Position numbers and translations under genes: made by a program. 64,000 bases of DNA. It comes from Parapristionchus giblindavisi. Lineage: Eukaryota > Nematoda > Chromadorea > Rhabditida > Diplogasteridae. Positions within the stretch are counted from its first letter, which is position 1; every line of letters starts with the position of its first letter. Shown here in pieces: positions 14,800 to 29,490 of this stretch. The notes below the pieces were generated by a model. The model was not told the origin of the DNA. It did no database searches and saw nothing but the letters and a program-made list of their open reading frames with translations. The stretch is taken from NCBI GenBank assembly GCA_943737045.1, contig CALSFV010000107.1:62001-126000 (forward strand), read 5' to 3'.

Positions 14800-17730
14800 G
14801 TACTGACCACTTTGAAATAGTCTATCTTATTCAGAATTTTTCGCTCTTTCATTTGGTATATGACACGATAGGTTTCATTTTCATTTTCATATTTCTCAAG
14901 TTATCTTGATCATATCAGAGTAAAAGCTACTTTTGTACTTCGGTCATTATAGCAGCAGTAAAATATCACAGCTCGACATGACCTGAAGTGTGTCTCATTC
15001 AGAATTTTTTCCTCTTTCACATAGTATATCACTCGATAAGTATCATTGACAATTAGACTTGTAACGAATTATTTTGAACCAAAAACAGAGAGTATTGAAA
15101 GATAAATTTACATATTGGCCGTACTGACCACTGAAATAGTCTATCTTATTCAGAATTTTTCGCTCTTTCATTTGGTATATGACACGATAGGTTTCATTTT
15201 CATTTTCATATTTCTCAAGTTATCTTGATCATATCAGAGTAAAAGCTACTTTTGTACTTCGGTCATTATAGCAGCAGTAAAATATCACAGCTCGACATGA
15301 CCTGAAGTGTGTCTCATTCAGAATTTTTTCTTCTTTCACATAGTATATTACTCGATAAGTATCATTGACAATTAGACTTGTAACGAATTATTTTGAACCA
15401 AAAACAGAGAGTATTGAAAGATAAATTTACATATTGGCCGTACTGACCACTGAAATAGTCTATCTTATTCAGAATTTTTCGCTTTTTCATTTGGTATATG
15501 ACACGATAGGTTTCATTTTCATTTTCATATTTCTCAAGTTATCTTGATCATATCAGAGTAAAAGCTACTTTTGTACTTCGGTCATTATAGCAGCAGTAAA
15601 ATATCACAGCTCGACATGACCTGAAGTGTGTCTCATTCAGAATTTTTTCTTCTTTCACATAGTATATTACTCGATAAGTATCATTGACAATTAGACTTGT
15701 AACGAATTATTTTGTACCAAAAACAGAGAGTATTGAAAGATAAATTTACATATTGGCCGTACTGACCACTTTGAAATAGTCTATCTTATTCAGAATTTTT
15801 CGCTCTTTCATTTGGTATATGACACGATAGGTTTCATTTTCATTTTCATATTTCTCAAGTTATCTTGATCATATCAGAGTAAAAGCTACTTTTGTACTTC
15901 GGTCATTATAGCAGCAGTAAAATATCACAGCTCGACATGACCTGAAGTGTGTCTCATTCAGAATTTTTTCTTCTTTCACATAGTATATTACTCGATAAGT
16001 ATCATTGACAATTAGACTTGTAACGAATTATTTTGTACCAAAAACAGAGAGTATTGAAAGATAAATTTACATATTGGCCGTACTGACCACTTTGAAATAG
16101 TCTATCTTATTCAGAATTTTTCGCTCTTTCATTTGGTATATGACACGATAGGTTTCATTTTCATTTTCATATTTCTCAAGTTATCTTGATCATATCAGAG
16201 TAAAAGCTACTTTTGTACTTCGGTCATTATAGCAGCAGTAAAATATCACAGCTCGACATGACCTGAAGTGTGTCTCATTCAGAATTTTTTCCTCTTTCAC
16301 ATAGTATATCACTCGATAAGTATCATTGACAATTAGACTTGTAACGAATTATTTTGAACCAAAAACAGAGAGTATTGAAAGATAAATTTACATATTGGCC
16401 GTACTGACCACTGAAATAGTCTATCTTATTCAGAATTTTTCGCTCTTTCATTTGGTATATGACACGATAGGTTTCATTTTCATTTTCATATTTCTCAAGT
16501 TATCTTGATCATATCAGAGTAAAAGCTACTTTTGTACTTCGGTCATTATAGCAGCAGTAAAATATCACAGCTCGACATGACCTGAAGTGTGTCTCATTCA
16601 GAATTTTTTCTTCTTTCACATAGTATATTACTCGATAAGTATCATTGACAATTAGACTTGTAACGAATTATTTTGAACCAAAAACAGAGAGTATTGAAAG
16701 ATAAATTTACATATTGGCCGTACTGACCACTGAAATAGTCTATCTTATTCAGAATTTTTCGCTTTTTCATTTGGTATATGACACGATAGGTTTCATTTTC
16801 ATTTTCATATTTCTCAAGTTATCTTGATCATATCAGAGTAAAAGCTACTTTTGTACTTCGGTCATTATAGCAGCAGTAAAATATCACAGCTCGACATGAC
16901 CTGAAGTGTGTCTCATTCAGAATTTTTTCTTCTTTCACATAGTATATTACTCGATAAGTATCATTGACAATTAGACTTGTAACGAATTATTTTGTACCAA
17001 AAACAGAGAGTATTGAAAGATAAATTTACATATTGGCCGTACTGACCACTTTGAAATAGTTTATCTTATTCAGAATTTTTCGCTCTTTCATTTGGTATAT
17101 GACACGATAGGTTTCATTTTCATTTTCATATTTCTCTAGTTATCTTGATCATATCAGAGTAAAAGCTACTTTTGTACTTCGGTCATTATAGCAGCAGTAA
17201 AATATCACACCTCGACATGACCTGAAGTGTGTCTCATTCAGAATTTTTTCTTCTTTCACATAGTATATTACTCGATAAGTATCATTGACAATTAGACTTG
17301 TAACGAATTATTTTGTACCAAAAACAGAGAGTATTGAAAGATAAATTTACATATTGGCCGTACTGACCACTGAAATAGTCTATCTTATTCAGAATTTTTC
17401 GCTCTTTCATTTGGTATATGACACGATAGGTTTCATTTTCATTTTCATATTTCTCAAGCTATCTTGATCATATCAGAGTAAAAGCTACTTTTGTACTTCG
17501 GTCATTATAGCAGCAGTAAAATATCACAGCTCGACATGACCTGAAGTGTGTCTCATTCAGAATTTTTTCTTCTTTCACATAGTATATTACTCGATAAGTA
17601 TCATTGACAATTAGACTTGTAACGAATTATTTTGAACCAAAAACAGAGAGTATTGAAAGATAAATTTACATATTGGCCGTACTGACCACTGAAATAGTCT
17701 ATCTTATTCAGAATTTTTCGCTTTTTCATT
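14800..17730 (+). repeat. four-monomer higher-order repeat (1280 bp)
   Basis: TTTTGAACC markers at 15077 and 15396 recur at 16357 and 16676, offset 1280 bp, which is four monomers with two 2-bp deletions. The private CGCTTTTTCAT variant (normally CGCTCTTTCAT) occurs at 15481 and 16761, also 1280 bp apart, and a third time near 17720, 959 bp further on. This shows block duplication followed by a shorter rearranged unit. Confidence 0.82.
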
Positions 17731-18549
17731 TGGTATATGACACGATAGGTTTCATTTTCATTTTCATATTTCTCAAGTTATCTTGATCATATCAGAGTAA
17801 AAGCTACTTTTGTACTTCGGTCATTATAGCAGCAGTAAAATATCACAGCTCGACATGACCTGAAGTGTGTCTCATTCAGAATTTTTTCTTCTTTCACATA
17901 GTATATTACTCGATAAGTATCATTGACAATTAGACTTGTAACGAATTATTTTGTACCAAAAACAGAGAGTATTGAAAGATAAATTTACATATTGGCCGTA
18001 CTGACCACTTTGAAATAGTTTATCTTATTCAGAATTTTTCGCTCTTTCATTTGGTATATGACACGATAGGTTTCATTTTCATTTTCATATTTCTCTAGTT
18101 ATCTTGATCATATCAGAGTAAAAGCTACTTTTGTACTTCGGTCATTATAGCAGCAGTAAAATATCACACCTCGACATGACCTGAAGTGTGTCTCATTCAG
18201 AATTTTTTCTTCTTTCACATAGTATATTACTCGATAAGTATCATTGACAATTAGACTTGTAACGAATTATTTTGTACCAAAAACAGAGAGTATTGAAAGA
18301 TAAATTTACATATTGGCCGTACTGACCACTTTGAAATAGTCTATCTTATTCAGAATTTTTCGCTCTTTCATTTGGTATATGACACGATAGGTTTCATTTT
18401 CATTTTCATATTTCTCAAGTTATCTTGATCATATCAGAGTAAAAGCTACTTTTGTACTTCGGTCATTATAGCAGCAGTAAAATATCACAGCTCGACATGA
18501 CCTGAAGTGTGTCTCATTCAGAATTTTTTCTTCTTTCACATAGTATATT

Positions 18550-20840
18550 ACTCGATAAGTATCATTGACTATTAGACTTGTAACGAATTATTTTGTACCA
18601 AAAACAGAGAGTATTAAAAGATAAATTTACATATTGGCCGTACTGACCACTTTGAAATAGTCTATCTTATTCAGAATTTTTCGCTCTTTCATTTGGTATA
18701 TGACACGATAGGTTTCATTTTCATTTTCATATTTCTCTAGTTATCTTGATCATATCAGAGTAAAAGCTACTTTTGTACTTCGGTCATTATAGCAGCAGTA
18801 AAATATCACAGCTCGACATGACCTGAAGTGTGTCTCATTCAGAATTTTTTCTTCTTTCACATAGTATATTACTCGATAAGTATCATTGACAATTAGACTT
18901 GTAACGAATTATTTTGTACCAAAAACAGAGAGTATTGAAAGATAAATTTACATATTGGCCGTACTGACCACTTTGAAATAGTCTATCTTATTCAGAATTT
19001 TTCGCTCTTTCATTTGGTATATGACACGATAGGTTTCATTTTCATTTTCATATTTCTCTAGTTATCTTGATCATATCAGAGTAAAAGCTACTTTTGTACT
19101 TCGGTCATTATAGCAGCAGTAAAATATCACACCTCGACATGACCTGAAGTGTGTCTCATTCAGAATTTTTTCTTCTTTCACATAGTATATTACTCGATAA
19201 GTATCATTGACAATTAGACTTGTAACGAATTATTTTGTACCAAAAACAGAGAGTATTGAAAGATAAATTTACATATTGGCCGTACTGACCACTTTGAAAT
19301 AGTCTATCTTATTCAGAATTTTTCGCTCTTTCATTTGGTATATGACACGATAGGTTTCATTTTCATTTTCATATTTCTCAAGTTATCTTGATCATATCAG
19401 AGTAAAAGCTACTTTTGTACTTCGGTCATTATAGCAGCAGTAAAATATCACAGCTCGACATGACCTGAAGTGTGTCTCATTCAGAATTTTTTCTTCTTTC
19501 ACATAGTATATTACTCGATAAGTATCATTGACTATTAGACTTGTAACGAATTATTTTGTACCAAAAACAGAGAGTATTAAAAGATAAATTTACATATTGG
19601 CCGTACTGACCACTTTGAAATAGTCTATCTTATTCAGAATTTTTCGCTCTTTCATTTGGTATATGACACGATAGGTTTCATTTTCATTTTCATATTTCTC
19701 TAGTTATCTTGATCATATCAGAGTAAAAGCTACTTTTGTACTTCGGTCATTATAGCAGCAGTAAAATATCACAGCTCGACATGACCTGAAGTGTGTCTCA
19801 TTCAGAATTTTTTCTTCTTTCACATAGTATATTACTCGATAAGTATCATTGACAATTAGACTTGTAACGAATTATTTTGTACCAAAAACAGAGAGTATTG
19901 AAAGATAAATTTACATATTGGCCGTACTGACCATTTTGAAATAGTTTATCTTATTCAGAATTTTTCGCTCTTTCATTTGGTATATGACACGATAGGTTTC
20001 ATTTTCATTTTCATATTTCTCAAGTTATCTTGATCATATCAGAGTAAAAGCTACTTTTGTACTTCGGTCATTATAGCAGCAGTAAAATATCACAGCTCGA
20101 CATGACCTGAAGTGTGTCTCATTCAGAATTTTTTCTTCTTTCACATAGTATATTACTCGATAAGTATCATTGACTATTAGACTTGTAACGAATTATTTTG
20201 TACCAAAAACAGAGAGTATTAAAAGATAAATTTACATATTGGCCGTACTGACCACTTTGAAATAGTCTATCTTATTCAGAATTTTTCGCTCTTTCATTTG
20301 GTATATGACACGATAGGTTTCATTTTCATTTTCATATTTCTCTAGTTATCTTGATCATATCAGAGTAAAAGCTACTTTTGTACTTCGGTCATTATAGCAG
20401 CAGTAAAATATCACAGCTCGACATGACCTGAAGTGTGTCTCATTCAGAATTTTTTCTTCTTTCACATAGTATATTACTCGATAAGTATCATTGACAATTA
20501 GACTTGTAACGAATTATTTTGTACCAAAAACAGAGAGTATTGAAAGATAAATTTACATATTGGCCGTACTGACCATTTTGAAATAGTTTATCTTATTCAG
20601 AATTTTTCGCTCTTTCATTTGGTATATGACACGATAGGTTTCATTTTCATTTTCATATTTCTCAAGTTATCTTGATCATATCAGAGTAAAAGCTACTTTT
20701 GTACTTCGGTCATTATAGCAGCAGTAAAATATCACAGCTCGACATGACCTGAAGTGTGTCTCATTCAGAATTTTTTCTTCTTTCACATAGTATATTACTC
20801 GATAAGTATCATTGACAATTAGACTTGTAACGAATTATTT
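18550..20840 (+). repeat. rearranged three- and two-monomer units
   Basis: The variant GTATTAAAAG in place of GTATTGAAAG appears at 18616, 19579 and 20221, with spacings of 963 (three monomers) and 642 bp (two monomers). Each lies one junction after a GACTATTAG monomer end. ACCATTTTG monomers follow near 19932 and 20574. The pattern is one unit copied with loss of a monomer. Confidence 0.75.
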
Positions 20841-20894
20841 TGTACCAAAAACAGAGAGTATTGAAAGATAAATTTACATATTGGCCGTACTGAC

Positions 20895-20920
20895 CACTTT
20901 GAAATAGTCTCTTATTCAGA
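20895..20920 (+). repeat. satellite monomer with 2-bp deletion (GTCTCTTATT)
   Basis: Here TAGTCTATCTTATTCAG reads TAGTCTCTTATTCAG, a 2-bp loss not seen in other copies in the window. It is a private marker of one monomer. Confidence 0.8.
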
Positions 20921-22829
20921 ATTTTTCGCTCTTTCATTTGGTATATGACACGATAGGTTTCATTTTCATTTTCATATTTCTCTAGTTATCTTGATCATAT
21001 CAGAGTAAAAGCTACTTTTGTACTTCGGTCATTATAGCAGCAGTAAAATATCACAGCTCGACATGACCTGAAGTGTGTCTCATTCAGAATTTTTTCTTCT
21101 TTCACATAGTATATTACTCGATAAGTATCATTGACAATTAGACTTGTAACGAATTATTTTGTACCAAAAACAGAGAGTATTGAAAGATAAATTTACATAT
21201 TGGCCGTACTGACCACTTTGAAATAGTTTATCTTATTCAGAATTTTTCGCTCTTTCATTTGGTATATGACACGATAGGTTTCATTTTCATTTTCATATTT
21301 CTCTAGTTATCTTGATCATATCAGAGTAAAAGCTACTTTTGTACTTCGGTCATTATAGCAGCAGTAAATTATTACAGCTCGACATGACCTGAAGTGTGTC
21401 TCATTCAGAATTTTTTCCTCTTTCACATACTATATCACTCGATAAGTATCATTGACAATTAGACTTGTAACGAATTATTTTGAACCAAAAACAGAGAGTA
21501 TTGAAAGATAAATTTACATATTGGCCGTACTGACCACTGAAATAGTCTATCTTATTCAGAATTTTTCGCTCTTTCATTTGGTATATGACACGATAGGTTT
21601 CATTTTCATTTTCATATTTCTCAAGTTATCTTGATCATATCAGAGTAAAAGCTACTTTTGTACTTCGGTCATTATAGCAGCAGTAAAATATCACAGCTCG
21701 ACATGACCTGAAGTGTGTCTCATTCAGAATTTTTTCTTCTTTCACATAGTATATTACTCGATAAGTATCATTGACAATTAGACTTGTAACGAATTATTTT
21801 GAACCAAAAACAGAGAGTATTGAAAGATAAATTTACATATTGGCCGTACTGACCACTGAAATAGTCTATCTTATTCAGAATTTTTCGCTCTTTCATTTGG
21901 TATATGACACGATAGGTTTCATTTTCATTTTCATATTTCTCAAGTTATCTTGATCATATCAGAGTAAAAGCTACTTTTGTACTTCGGTCATTATAGCAGC
22001 AGTAAAATATCACAGCTCGACATGACCTAAAGTGTGTCTCATTCAGAATTTTTTCTTCTTTCACATAGTATATTACTCGATAAGTATCATTGACTATTAG
22101 ACTTGTAACGAATTATTTTGTACCAAAAACAGAGAGTATTGAAAGATAAATTTACATATTGGCCGTACTGACCACTTTGAAATAGTCTATCTTATTCAGA
22201 ATTTTTCGCTCTTTCATTTGGTATATGACACGATAGGTTTCATTTTCATTTTCATATTTCTCTAGTTATCTTGATCATATCAGAGTAAAAGCTACTTTTG
22301 TACTTCGGTCATTATAGCAGCAGTAAAATATCACAGCTCGACATGACCTGAAGTGTGTCTCATTCAGAATTTTTTCTTCTTTCACATAGTATATTACTCG
22401 ATAAGTATCATTGACAATTAGACTTGTAACGAATTATTTTGTACCAAAAACAGAGAGTATTGAAAGATAAATTTACATATTGGCCGTACTGACCATTTTG
22501 AAATAGTCTATCTTATTCAGAATTTTTCGCTCTTTCATTTGGTATATGACACGATAGGTTTCATTTTCATTTTCATATTTCTCAAGTTATCTTGATCATA
22601 TCAGAGTAAAAGCTACTTTTGTACTTCGGTCATTATAGCAGCAGTAAAATATCACAGCTCGACATGACCTGAAGTGTGTCTCATTCAGAATTTTTTCTTC
22701 TTTCACATAGTATATTACTCGATAAGTATCATTGACAATTAGACTTGTAACGAATTATTTTGTACCAAAAACAGAGAGTATTGAAAGATAAATTTACATA
22801 TTGGCCGTACTGACCACTTTGAAATAGTC

Positions 22830-25800
22830 TATCTTATTCAGAATTTTTCGCTCTTTCATTTGGTATATGACACGATAGGTTTCATTTTCATTTTCATATT
22901 TCTCAAGTTATCTTGATCATATCAGAGTAAAAGCTACTTTTGTACTTCGGTCATTATAGCAGCAGTAAAATATCACAGCTCGACATGACCTGACGTGTGT
23001 CTCATTCAGAATTTTTTCCTCTTTCACATAGTATATTACTCGATAAGTATCATTGACAATTAGACTTGTAACGAATTATTTTGTACCAAAAACAGAGAGT
23101 ATTGAAAGATAAATTTACATATTGGCCGTACTGACCACTTTGAAATAGTCTATCTTATTCAGAATTTTTCGCTCTTTCATTTGGTATATGACACGATAGG
23201 TTTCATTTTCATTTTCATATTTCTCAAGTTATCTTGATCATATCAGAGTAAAAGCTACTTTTGTACTTCGGTCATTATAGCAGCAGTAAAATATCACAGC
23301 TCGACATGACCTGAAGTGTGTCTCATTCAGAATTTTTTCCTCTTTCACATAGTATATTACTCGATAAGTATCATTGACAATTAGACTTGTAACGAATTAT
23401 TTTGTACCAAAAACAGAGAGTATTGAAAGATAAATTTACATATTGGCCGTACTGACCACTTTGAAATAGTCTATCTTATTCAGAATTTTTCGCTCTTTCA
23501 TTTGGTATATGACACGATAGGTTTCATTTTCATTTTCATATTTCTCAAGTTATCTTGATCATATCAGAGTAAAAGCTACTTTTGTACTTCGGTCATTATA
23601 GCAGCAGTAAAATATCACAGCTCGACATGACCTGAAGTGTGTCTCATTCAGAATTTTTTCTTCTTTCACATAGTATATTACTCGATAAGTATCATTGACA
23701 ATTAGACTTGTAACGAATTATTTTGTACCAAAAACAGAGAGTATTGAAAGATAAATTTACATATTGGCCGTACTGACCACTTTGAAATAATCTATCTTAT
23801 TCAGAATTTTTCGCTCTTTCATTTGGTATATGACACGATAGGTTTCATTTTCATTTTCATATTTCTCAAGTTATCTTGATCATATCAGAGTAAAAGCTAC
23901 TTTTGTACTTCGGTCATTATAGCAGCAGGAAAATATTACAGCTCGACATGACCTGAAGTGTGTCTCATTCAGAATTTTTTCCTCTTTCACATAGTATATT
24001 ACTCGATAAGTATCATTGACAATTAGACTTGTAACGAATTATTTTGTACCAAAAACAGAGAGTATTGAAAGATAAATTTACATATTGGCCGTACTGACCA
24101 CTTTGAAATAGTCTATCTTATTCAGAATTTTTCGCTCTTTCATTTGGTATATGACACGATAGGTTTCATTTTCATTTTCATATTTCTCAAGTTATCTTGA
24201 TCATATCAGAGTAAAAGCTACTTTTGTACTTCGGTCATTATAGCAGCAGTAAAATATCACAGCTCGACATGACCTGAAGTGTGTCTCATTCAGAATTTTT
24301 TCTTCTTTCACATAGTATATTACTCGATAAGTATCATTGACAATTAGACTTGTAACGAATTATTTTGTACCAAAAACATAGAGTATTGAAAGATAAATTT
24401 ATATATTGGCCGTACTGACCACTTTGAAATAGTCTATCTTATTCAGAATTTTTCGCTCTTTCATTTGGTATATGACACGATAGGTTTCATTTTCATTTTC
24501 ATATTTCTCAAGTTATCTTGATCATATCAGAGTAAAAGCTACTTTTGTACTTCGGTCATTATAGCAGCAGTAAAATATCACAGCTCGACATGACCTGACG
24601 TGTGTCTCATTCAGAATTTTTTCCTCTTTCACATAGTATATTACTCGATAAGTATCATTGACAATTAGACTTGTAACGAATTATTTTGTACCAAAAACAG
24701 AGAGTATTGAAAGATAAATTTACATATTGGCCGTACTGACCACTTTGAAATAGTCTATCTTATTCAGAATTTTTCGCTCTTTCATTTGGTATATGACACG
24801 ATAGGTTTCATTTTCATTTTCATATTTCTCAAGTTATCTTGATCATATCAGAGTAAAAGCTACTTTTGTACTTCGGTCATTATAGCAGCAGTAAAATATC
24901 ACAGCTCGACATGACCTGAAGTGTGTCTCATTCAGAATTTTTTCTTCTTTCACATAGTATATTACTCGATAAGTATCATTGACAATTAGACTTGTAACGA
25001 ATTATTTTGTACCAAAAACAGAGAGTATTGAAAGATAAATTTACATATTGGCCGTACTGACCACTTTGAAATAATCTATCTTATTCAGAATTTTTCGCTC
25101 TTTCATTTGGTATATGACACGATAGGTTTCATTTTCATTTTCATATTTCTCAAGTTATCTTGATCATATCAGAGTAAAAGCTACTTTTGTACTTCGGTCA
25201 TTATAGCAGCAGTAAAATATCACAGCTCGACATGACCTGAAGTGTGTCTCATTCAGAATTTTTTCTTCTTTCACATAGTATATTACTCGATAAGTATCAT
25301 TGACAATTAGACTTGTAACGAATTATTTTGTACCAAAAACAGAGAGTATTGAAAGATAAATTTACATATTGGCCGTACTGACCACTTTGAAATAATCTAT
25401 CTTATTCAGAATTTTTCGCTCTTTCATTTGGTATATGACACGATAGGTTTCATTTTCATTTTCATATTTCTCAAGTTATCTTGATCATATCAGAGTAAAA
25501 GCTACTTTTGTACTTCGGTCATTATAGCAGCAGGAAAATATTACAGCTCGACATGACCTGAAGTGTGTCTCATTCAGAATTTTTTCCTCTTTCACATAGT
25601 ATATTACTCGATAAGTATCATTGACAATTAGACTTGTAACGAATTATTTTGTACCAAAAACAGAGAGTATTGAAAGATAAATTTACATATTGGCCGTACT
25701 GACCACTTTGAAATAGTCTATCTTATTCAGAATTTTTCGCTCTTTCATTTGGTATATGACACGATAGGTTTCATTTTCATTTTCATATTTCTCAAGTTAT

Positions 25801-26500
25801 CTTGATCATATCAGAGTAAAAGCTACTTTTGTACTTCGGTCATTATAGCAGCAGTAAAATATCACAGCTCGACATGACCTGAAGTGTGTCTCATTCAGAA
25901 TTTTTTCTTCTTTCACATAGTATATTACTCGATAAGTATCATTGACAATTAGACTTGTAACGAATTATTTTGTACCAAAAACATAGAGTATTGAAAGATA
26001 AATTTACATATTGGCCGTACTGACCACTTTGAAATAGTCTATCTTATTCAGAATTTTTCGCTCTTTCATTTGGTATATGACACGATAGGTTTCATTTTCA
26101 TTTTCATATTTCTCAAGTTATCTTGATCATATCAGAGTAAAAGCTACTTTTGTACTTCGGTCATTATAGCAGCAGTAAAATATCACAGCTCGACATGACC
26201 TGACGTGTGTCTCATTCAGAATTTTTTCCTCTTTCACATAGTATATTACTCGATAAGTATCATTGACAATTAGACTTGTAACGAATTATTTTGTACCAAA
26301 AACAGAGAGTATTGAAAGATAAATTTACATATTGGCCGTACTGACCACTTTGAAATAGTCTATCTTATTCAGAATTTTTCGCTCTTTCATTTGGTATATG
26401 ACACGATAGGTTTCATTTTCATTTTCATATTTCTCAAGTTATCTTGATCATATCAGAGTAAAAGCTACTTTTGTACTTCGGTCATTATAGCAGCAGTAAA
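22830..26500 (+). repeat. five-monomer higher-order repeat (1605 bp), three copies
   Basis: CCTGACGTGTG, where nearly all other copies have CCTGAAGTGTG, occurs at 22994, 24599 and 26204, exactly 1605 bp (five monomers) apart each time. AAACATAGAG replaces AAACAGAGAG in the monomer preceding the second and third of these. The same pair recurs near 29833 and 30056, 3852 bp (twelve monomers) after the third copy, and CCTGACGTGTG appears again near 63583. Confidence 0.85.
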
Positions 26501-27259
26501 ATATCACAGCTCGACATGACCTGAAGTGTGTCTCATTCAGAATTTTTTCTTCTTTCACATAGTATATTACTCGATAAGTATCATTGACAATTAGACTTGT
26601 AACGAATTATTTTGTACCAAAAACAGAGAGTATTGAAAGATAAATTTACATATTGGCCGTACTGACCACTTTGAAATAATCTATCTTATTCAGAATTTTT
26701 CGCTCTTTCATTTGGTATATGACACGATAGGTTTCATTTTCATTTTCATATTTCTCAAGTTATCTTGATCATATCAGAGTAAAAGCTACTTTTGTACTTC
26801 GGTCATTATAGCAGCAGTAAAATATCACAGCTCGACATGACCTGAAGTGTGTCTCATTCAGAATTTTTTCCTCTTTCACATAGTATATCACTCGATAAGT
26901 ATCATTGACAATTAGACTTGTAACGAATTATTTTGTACCAAAAACAGAGAGTATTGAAAGATAAATTTACATATTGGCCGTACTGACCATTTTGAAATAG
27001 TCTATCTTATTCAGAATTTTTCGCTCTTTCATTTGGTATATGACACGATAGGTTTCATTTTCATTTTCATATTTCTCAAGTTATCTTGATCATATCAGAG
27101 TAAAAGCTACTTTTGTACTTCGGTCATTATAGCAGCAGTAAAATATCACAGCTCGACATGACCTGAAGTGTGTCTCATTCAGAATTTTTTCTTCTTTCAC
27201 ATAGTATATTACTCGATAAGTATCATTGACAATTAGACTTGTAACGAATTATTTTGTAC

Positions 27260-29490
27260 CAAAAACAGAGAGTATTGAAAGATAAATTTACATATTGGCC
27301 GTACTGACCACTTTGAAATAGTTTATCTTATTCAGAATTTTTCGCTCTTTCATTTGGTATATGACACGATAGGTTTCATTTTCATTTTCATATTTCTCTA
27401 GTTATCTTGATCATATCAGAGTAAAAGCTACTTTTGTACTTCGGTCATTATAGCAGCAGGAAAATATTACAGCTCGACATGACCTGAAGTGTGTCTCATT
27501 CAGAATTTTTTCCTCTTTCACATAGTATATTACTCGATAAGTATCATTGACAATTAGACTTGTAACGAATTATTTTGTACCAAAAACAGAGAGTATTGAA
27601 AGATAAATTTACATATTGGCCGTACTGACCATTTTGAAATAGTCTATCTTATTCAGAATTTTTCGCTCTTTCATTTGGTATATGACACGATAGGTTTCAT
27701 TTTCATTTTCATATTTCTCAAGTTATCTTGATCATATCAGAGTAAAAGCTACTTTTGTACTTCGGTCATTATAGCAGCAGTAAAATATCACAGCTCGACA
27801 TGACCTGAAGTGTGTCTCATTCAGAATTTTTTCTTCTTTCACATAGTATATTACTCGATAAGTATCATTGACAATTAGACTTGTAACGAATTATTTTGTA
27901 CCAAAAACAGAGAGTATTGAAAGATAAATTTACATATTGGCCGTACTGACCACTTTGAAATAGTTTATCTTATTCAGAATTTTTCGCTCTTTCATTTGGT
28001 ATATGACACGATAGGTTTCATTTTCATTTTCATATTTCTCTAGTTATCTTGATCATATCAGAGTAAAAGCTACTTTTGTACTTCGGTCATTATAGCAGCA
28101 GGAAAATATTACAGCTCGACATGACCTGAAGTGTGTCTCATTCAGAATTTTTTCCTCTTTCACATAGTATATTACTCGATAAGTATCATTGACAATTAGA
28201 CTTGTAACGAATTATTTTGTACCAAAAACAGAGAGTATTGAAAGATAAATTTACATATTGGCCGTACTGACCACTTTGAAATAGTTTATCTTATTCAGAA
28301 TTTTTCGCTCTTTCATTTGGTATATGACACGATAGGTTTCATTTTCATTTTCATATTTCTCTAGTTATCTTGATCATATCAGAGTAAAAGCTACTTTTGT
28401 ACTTCGGTCATTATAGCAGCAGGAAAATATTACAGCTCGACATGACCTGAAGTGTGTCTCATTCAGAATTTTTTCCTCTTTCACATAGTATATTACTCGA
28501 TAAGTATCATTGACAATTAGACTTGTAACGAATTATTTTGTACCAAAAACAGAGAGTATTGAAAGATAAATTTACATATTGGCCGTACTGACCACTTTGA
28601 AATAGTTTATCTTATTCAGAATTTTTCGCTCTTTCATTTGGTATATGACACGATAGGTTTCATTTTCATTTTCATATTTCTCTAGTTATCTTGATCATAT
28701 CAGAGTAAAAGCTACTTTTGTACTTCGGTCATTATAGCAGCAGGAAAATATTACAGCTCGACATGACCTGAAGTGTGTCTCATTCAGAATTTTTTCCTCT
28801 TTCACATAGTATATTACTCGATAAGTATCATTGACAATTAGACTTGTAACGAATTATTTTGTACCAAAAACAGAGAGTATTGAAAGATAAATTTACATAT
28901 TGGCCGTACTGACCATTTTGAAATAGTCTATCTTATTCAGAATTTTTCGCTCTTTCATTTGGTATATGACACGATAGGTTTCATTTTCATTTTCATATTT
29001 CTCTAGTTATCTTGATCATATCAGAGTAAAAGCTACTTTTGTACTTCGGTCATTATAGCAGCAGGAAAATATTACAGCTCGACATGACCTGAAGTGTGTC
29101 TCATTCAGAATTTTTTCCTCTTTCACATAGTATATTACTCGATAAGTATCATTGACAATTAGACTTGTAACGAATTATTTTGTACCAAAAACAGAGAGTA
29201 TTGAAAGATAAATTTACATATTGGCCGTACTGACCACTTTGAAATAGTTTATCTTATTCAGAATTTTTCGCTCTTTCATTTGGTATATGACACGATAGGT
29301 TTCATTTTCATTTTCATATTTCTCTAGTTATCTTGATCATATCAGAGTAAAAGCTACTTTTGTACTTCGGTCATTATAGCAGCAGGAAAATATTACAGCT
29401 CGACATGACCTGAAGTGTGTCTCATTCAGAATTTTTTCCTCTTTCACATAGTATATTACTCGATAAGTATCATTGACAATTAGACTTGTA
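27260..29490 (+). repeat. run of near-identical CTCTAG/CAGGAAAAT monomers
   Basis: The CAGGAAAAT variant combined with CTCTAG occurs at 27460, 28102, 28423, 28744, 29065 and 29386. The last five are exactly 321 bp apart, so one monomer type was amplified singly and not as a multi-monomer block. One copy in the run (near 28914) carries ACCATTTTG, suggesting exchange with a neighbouring type. Confidence 0.82.
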
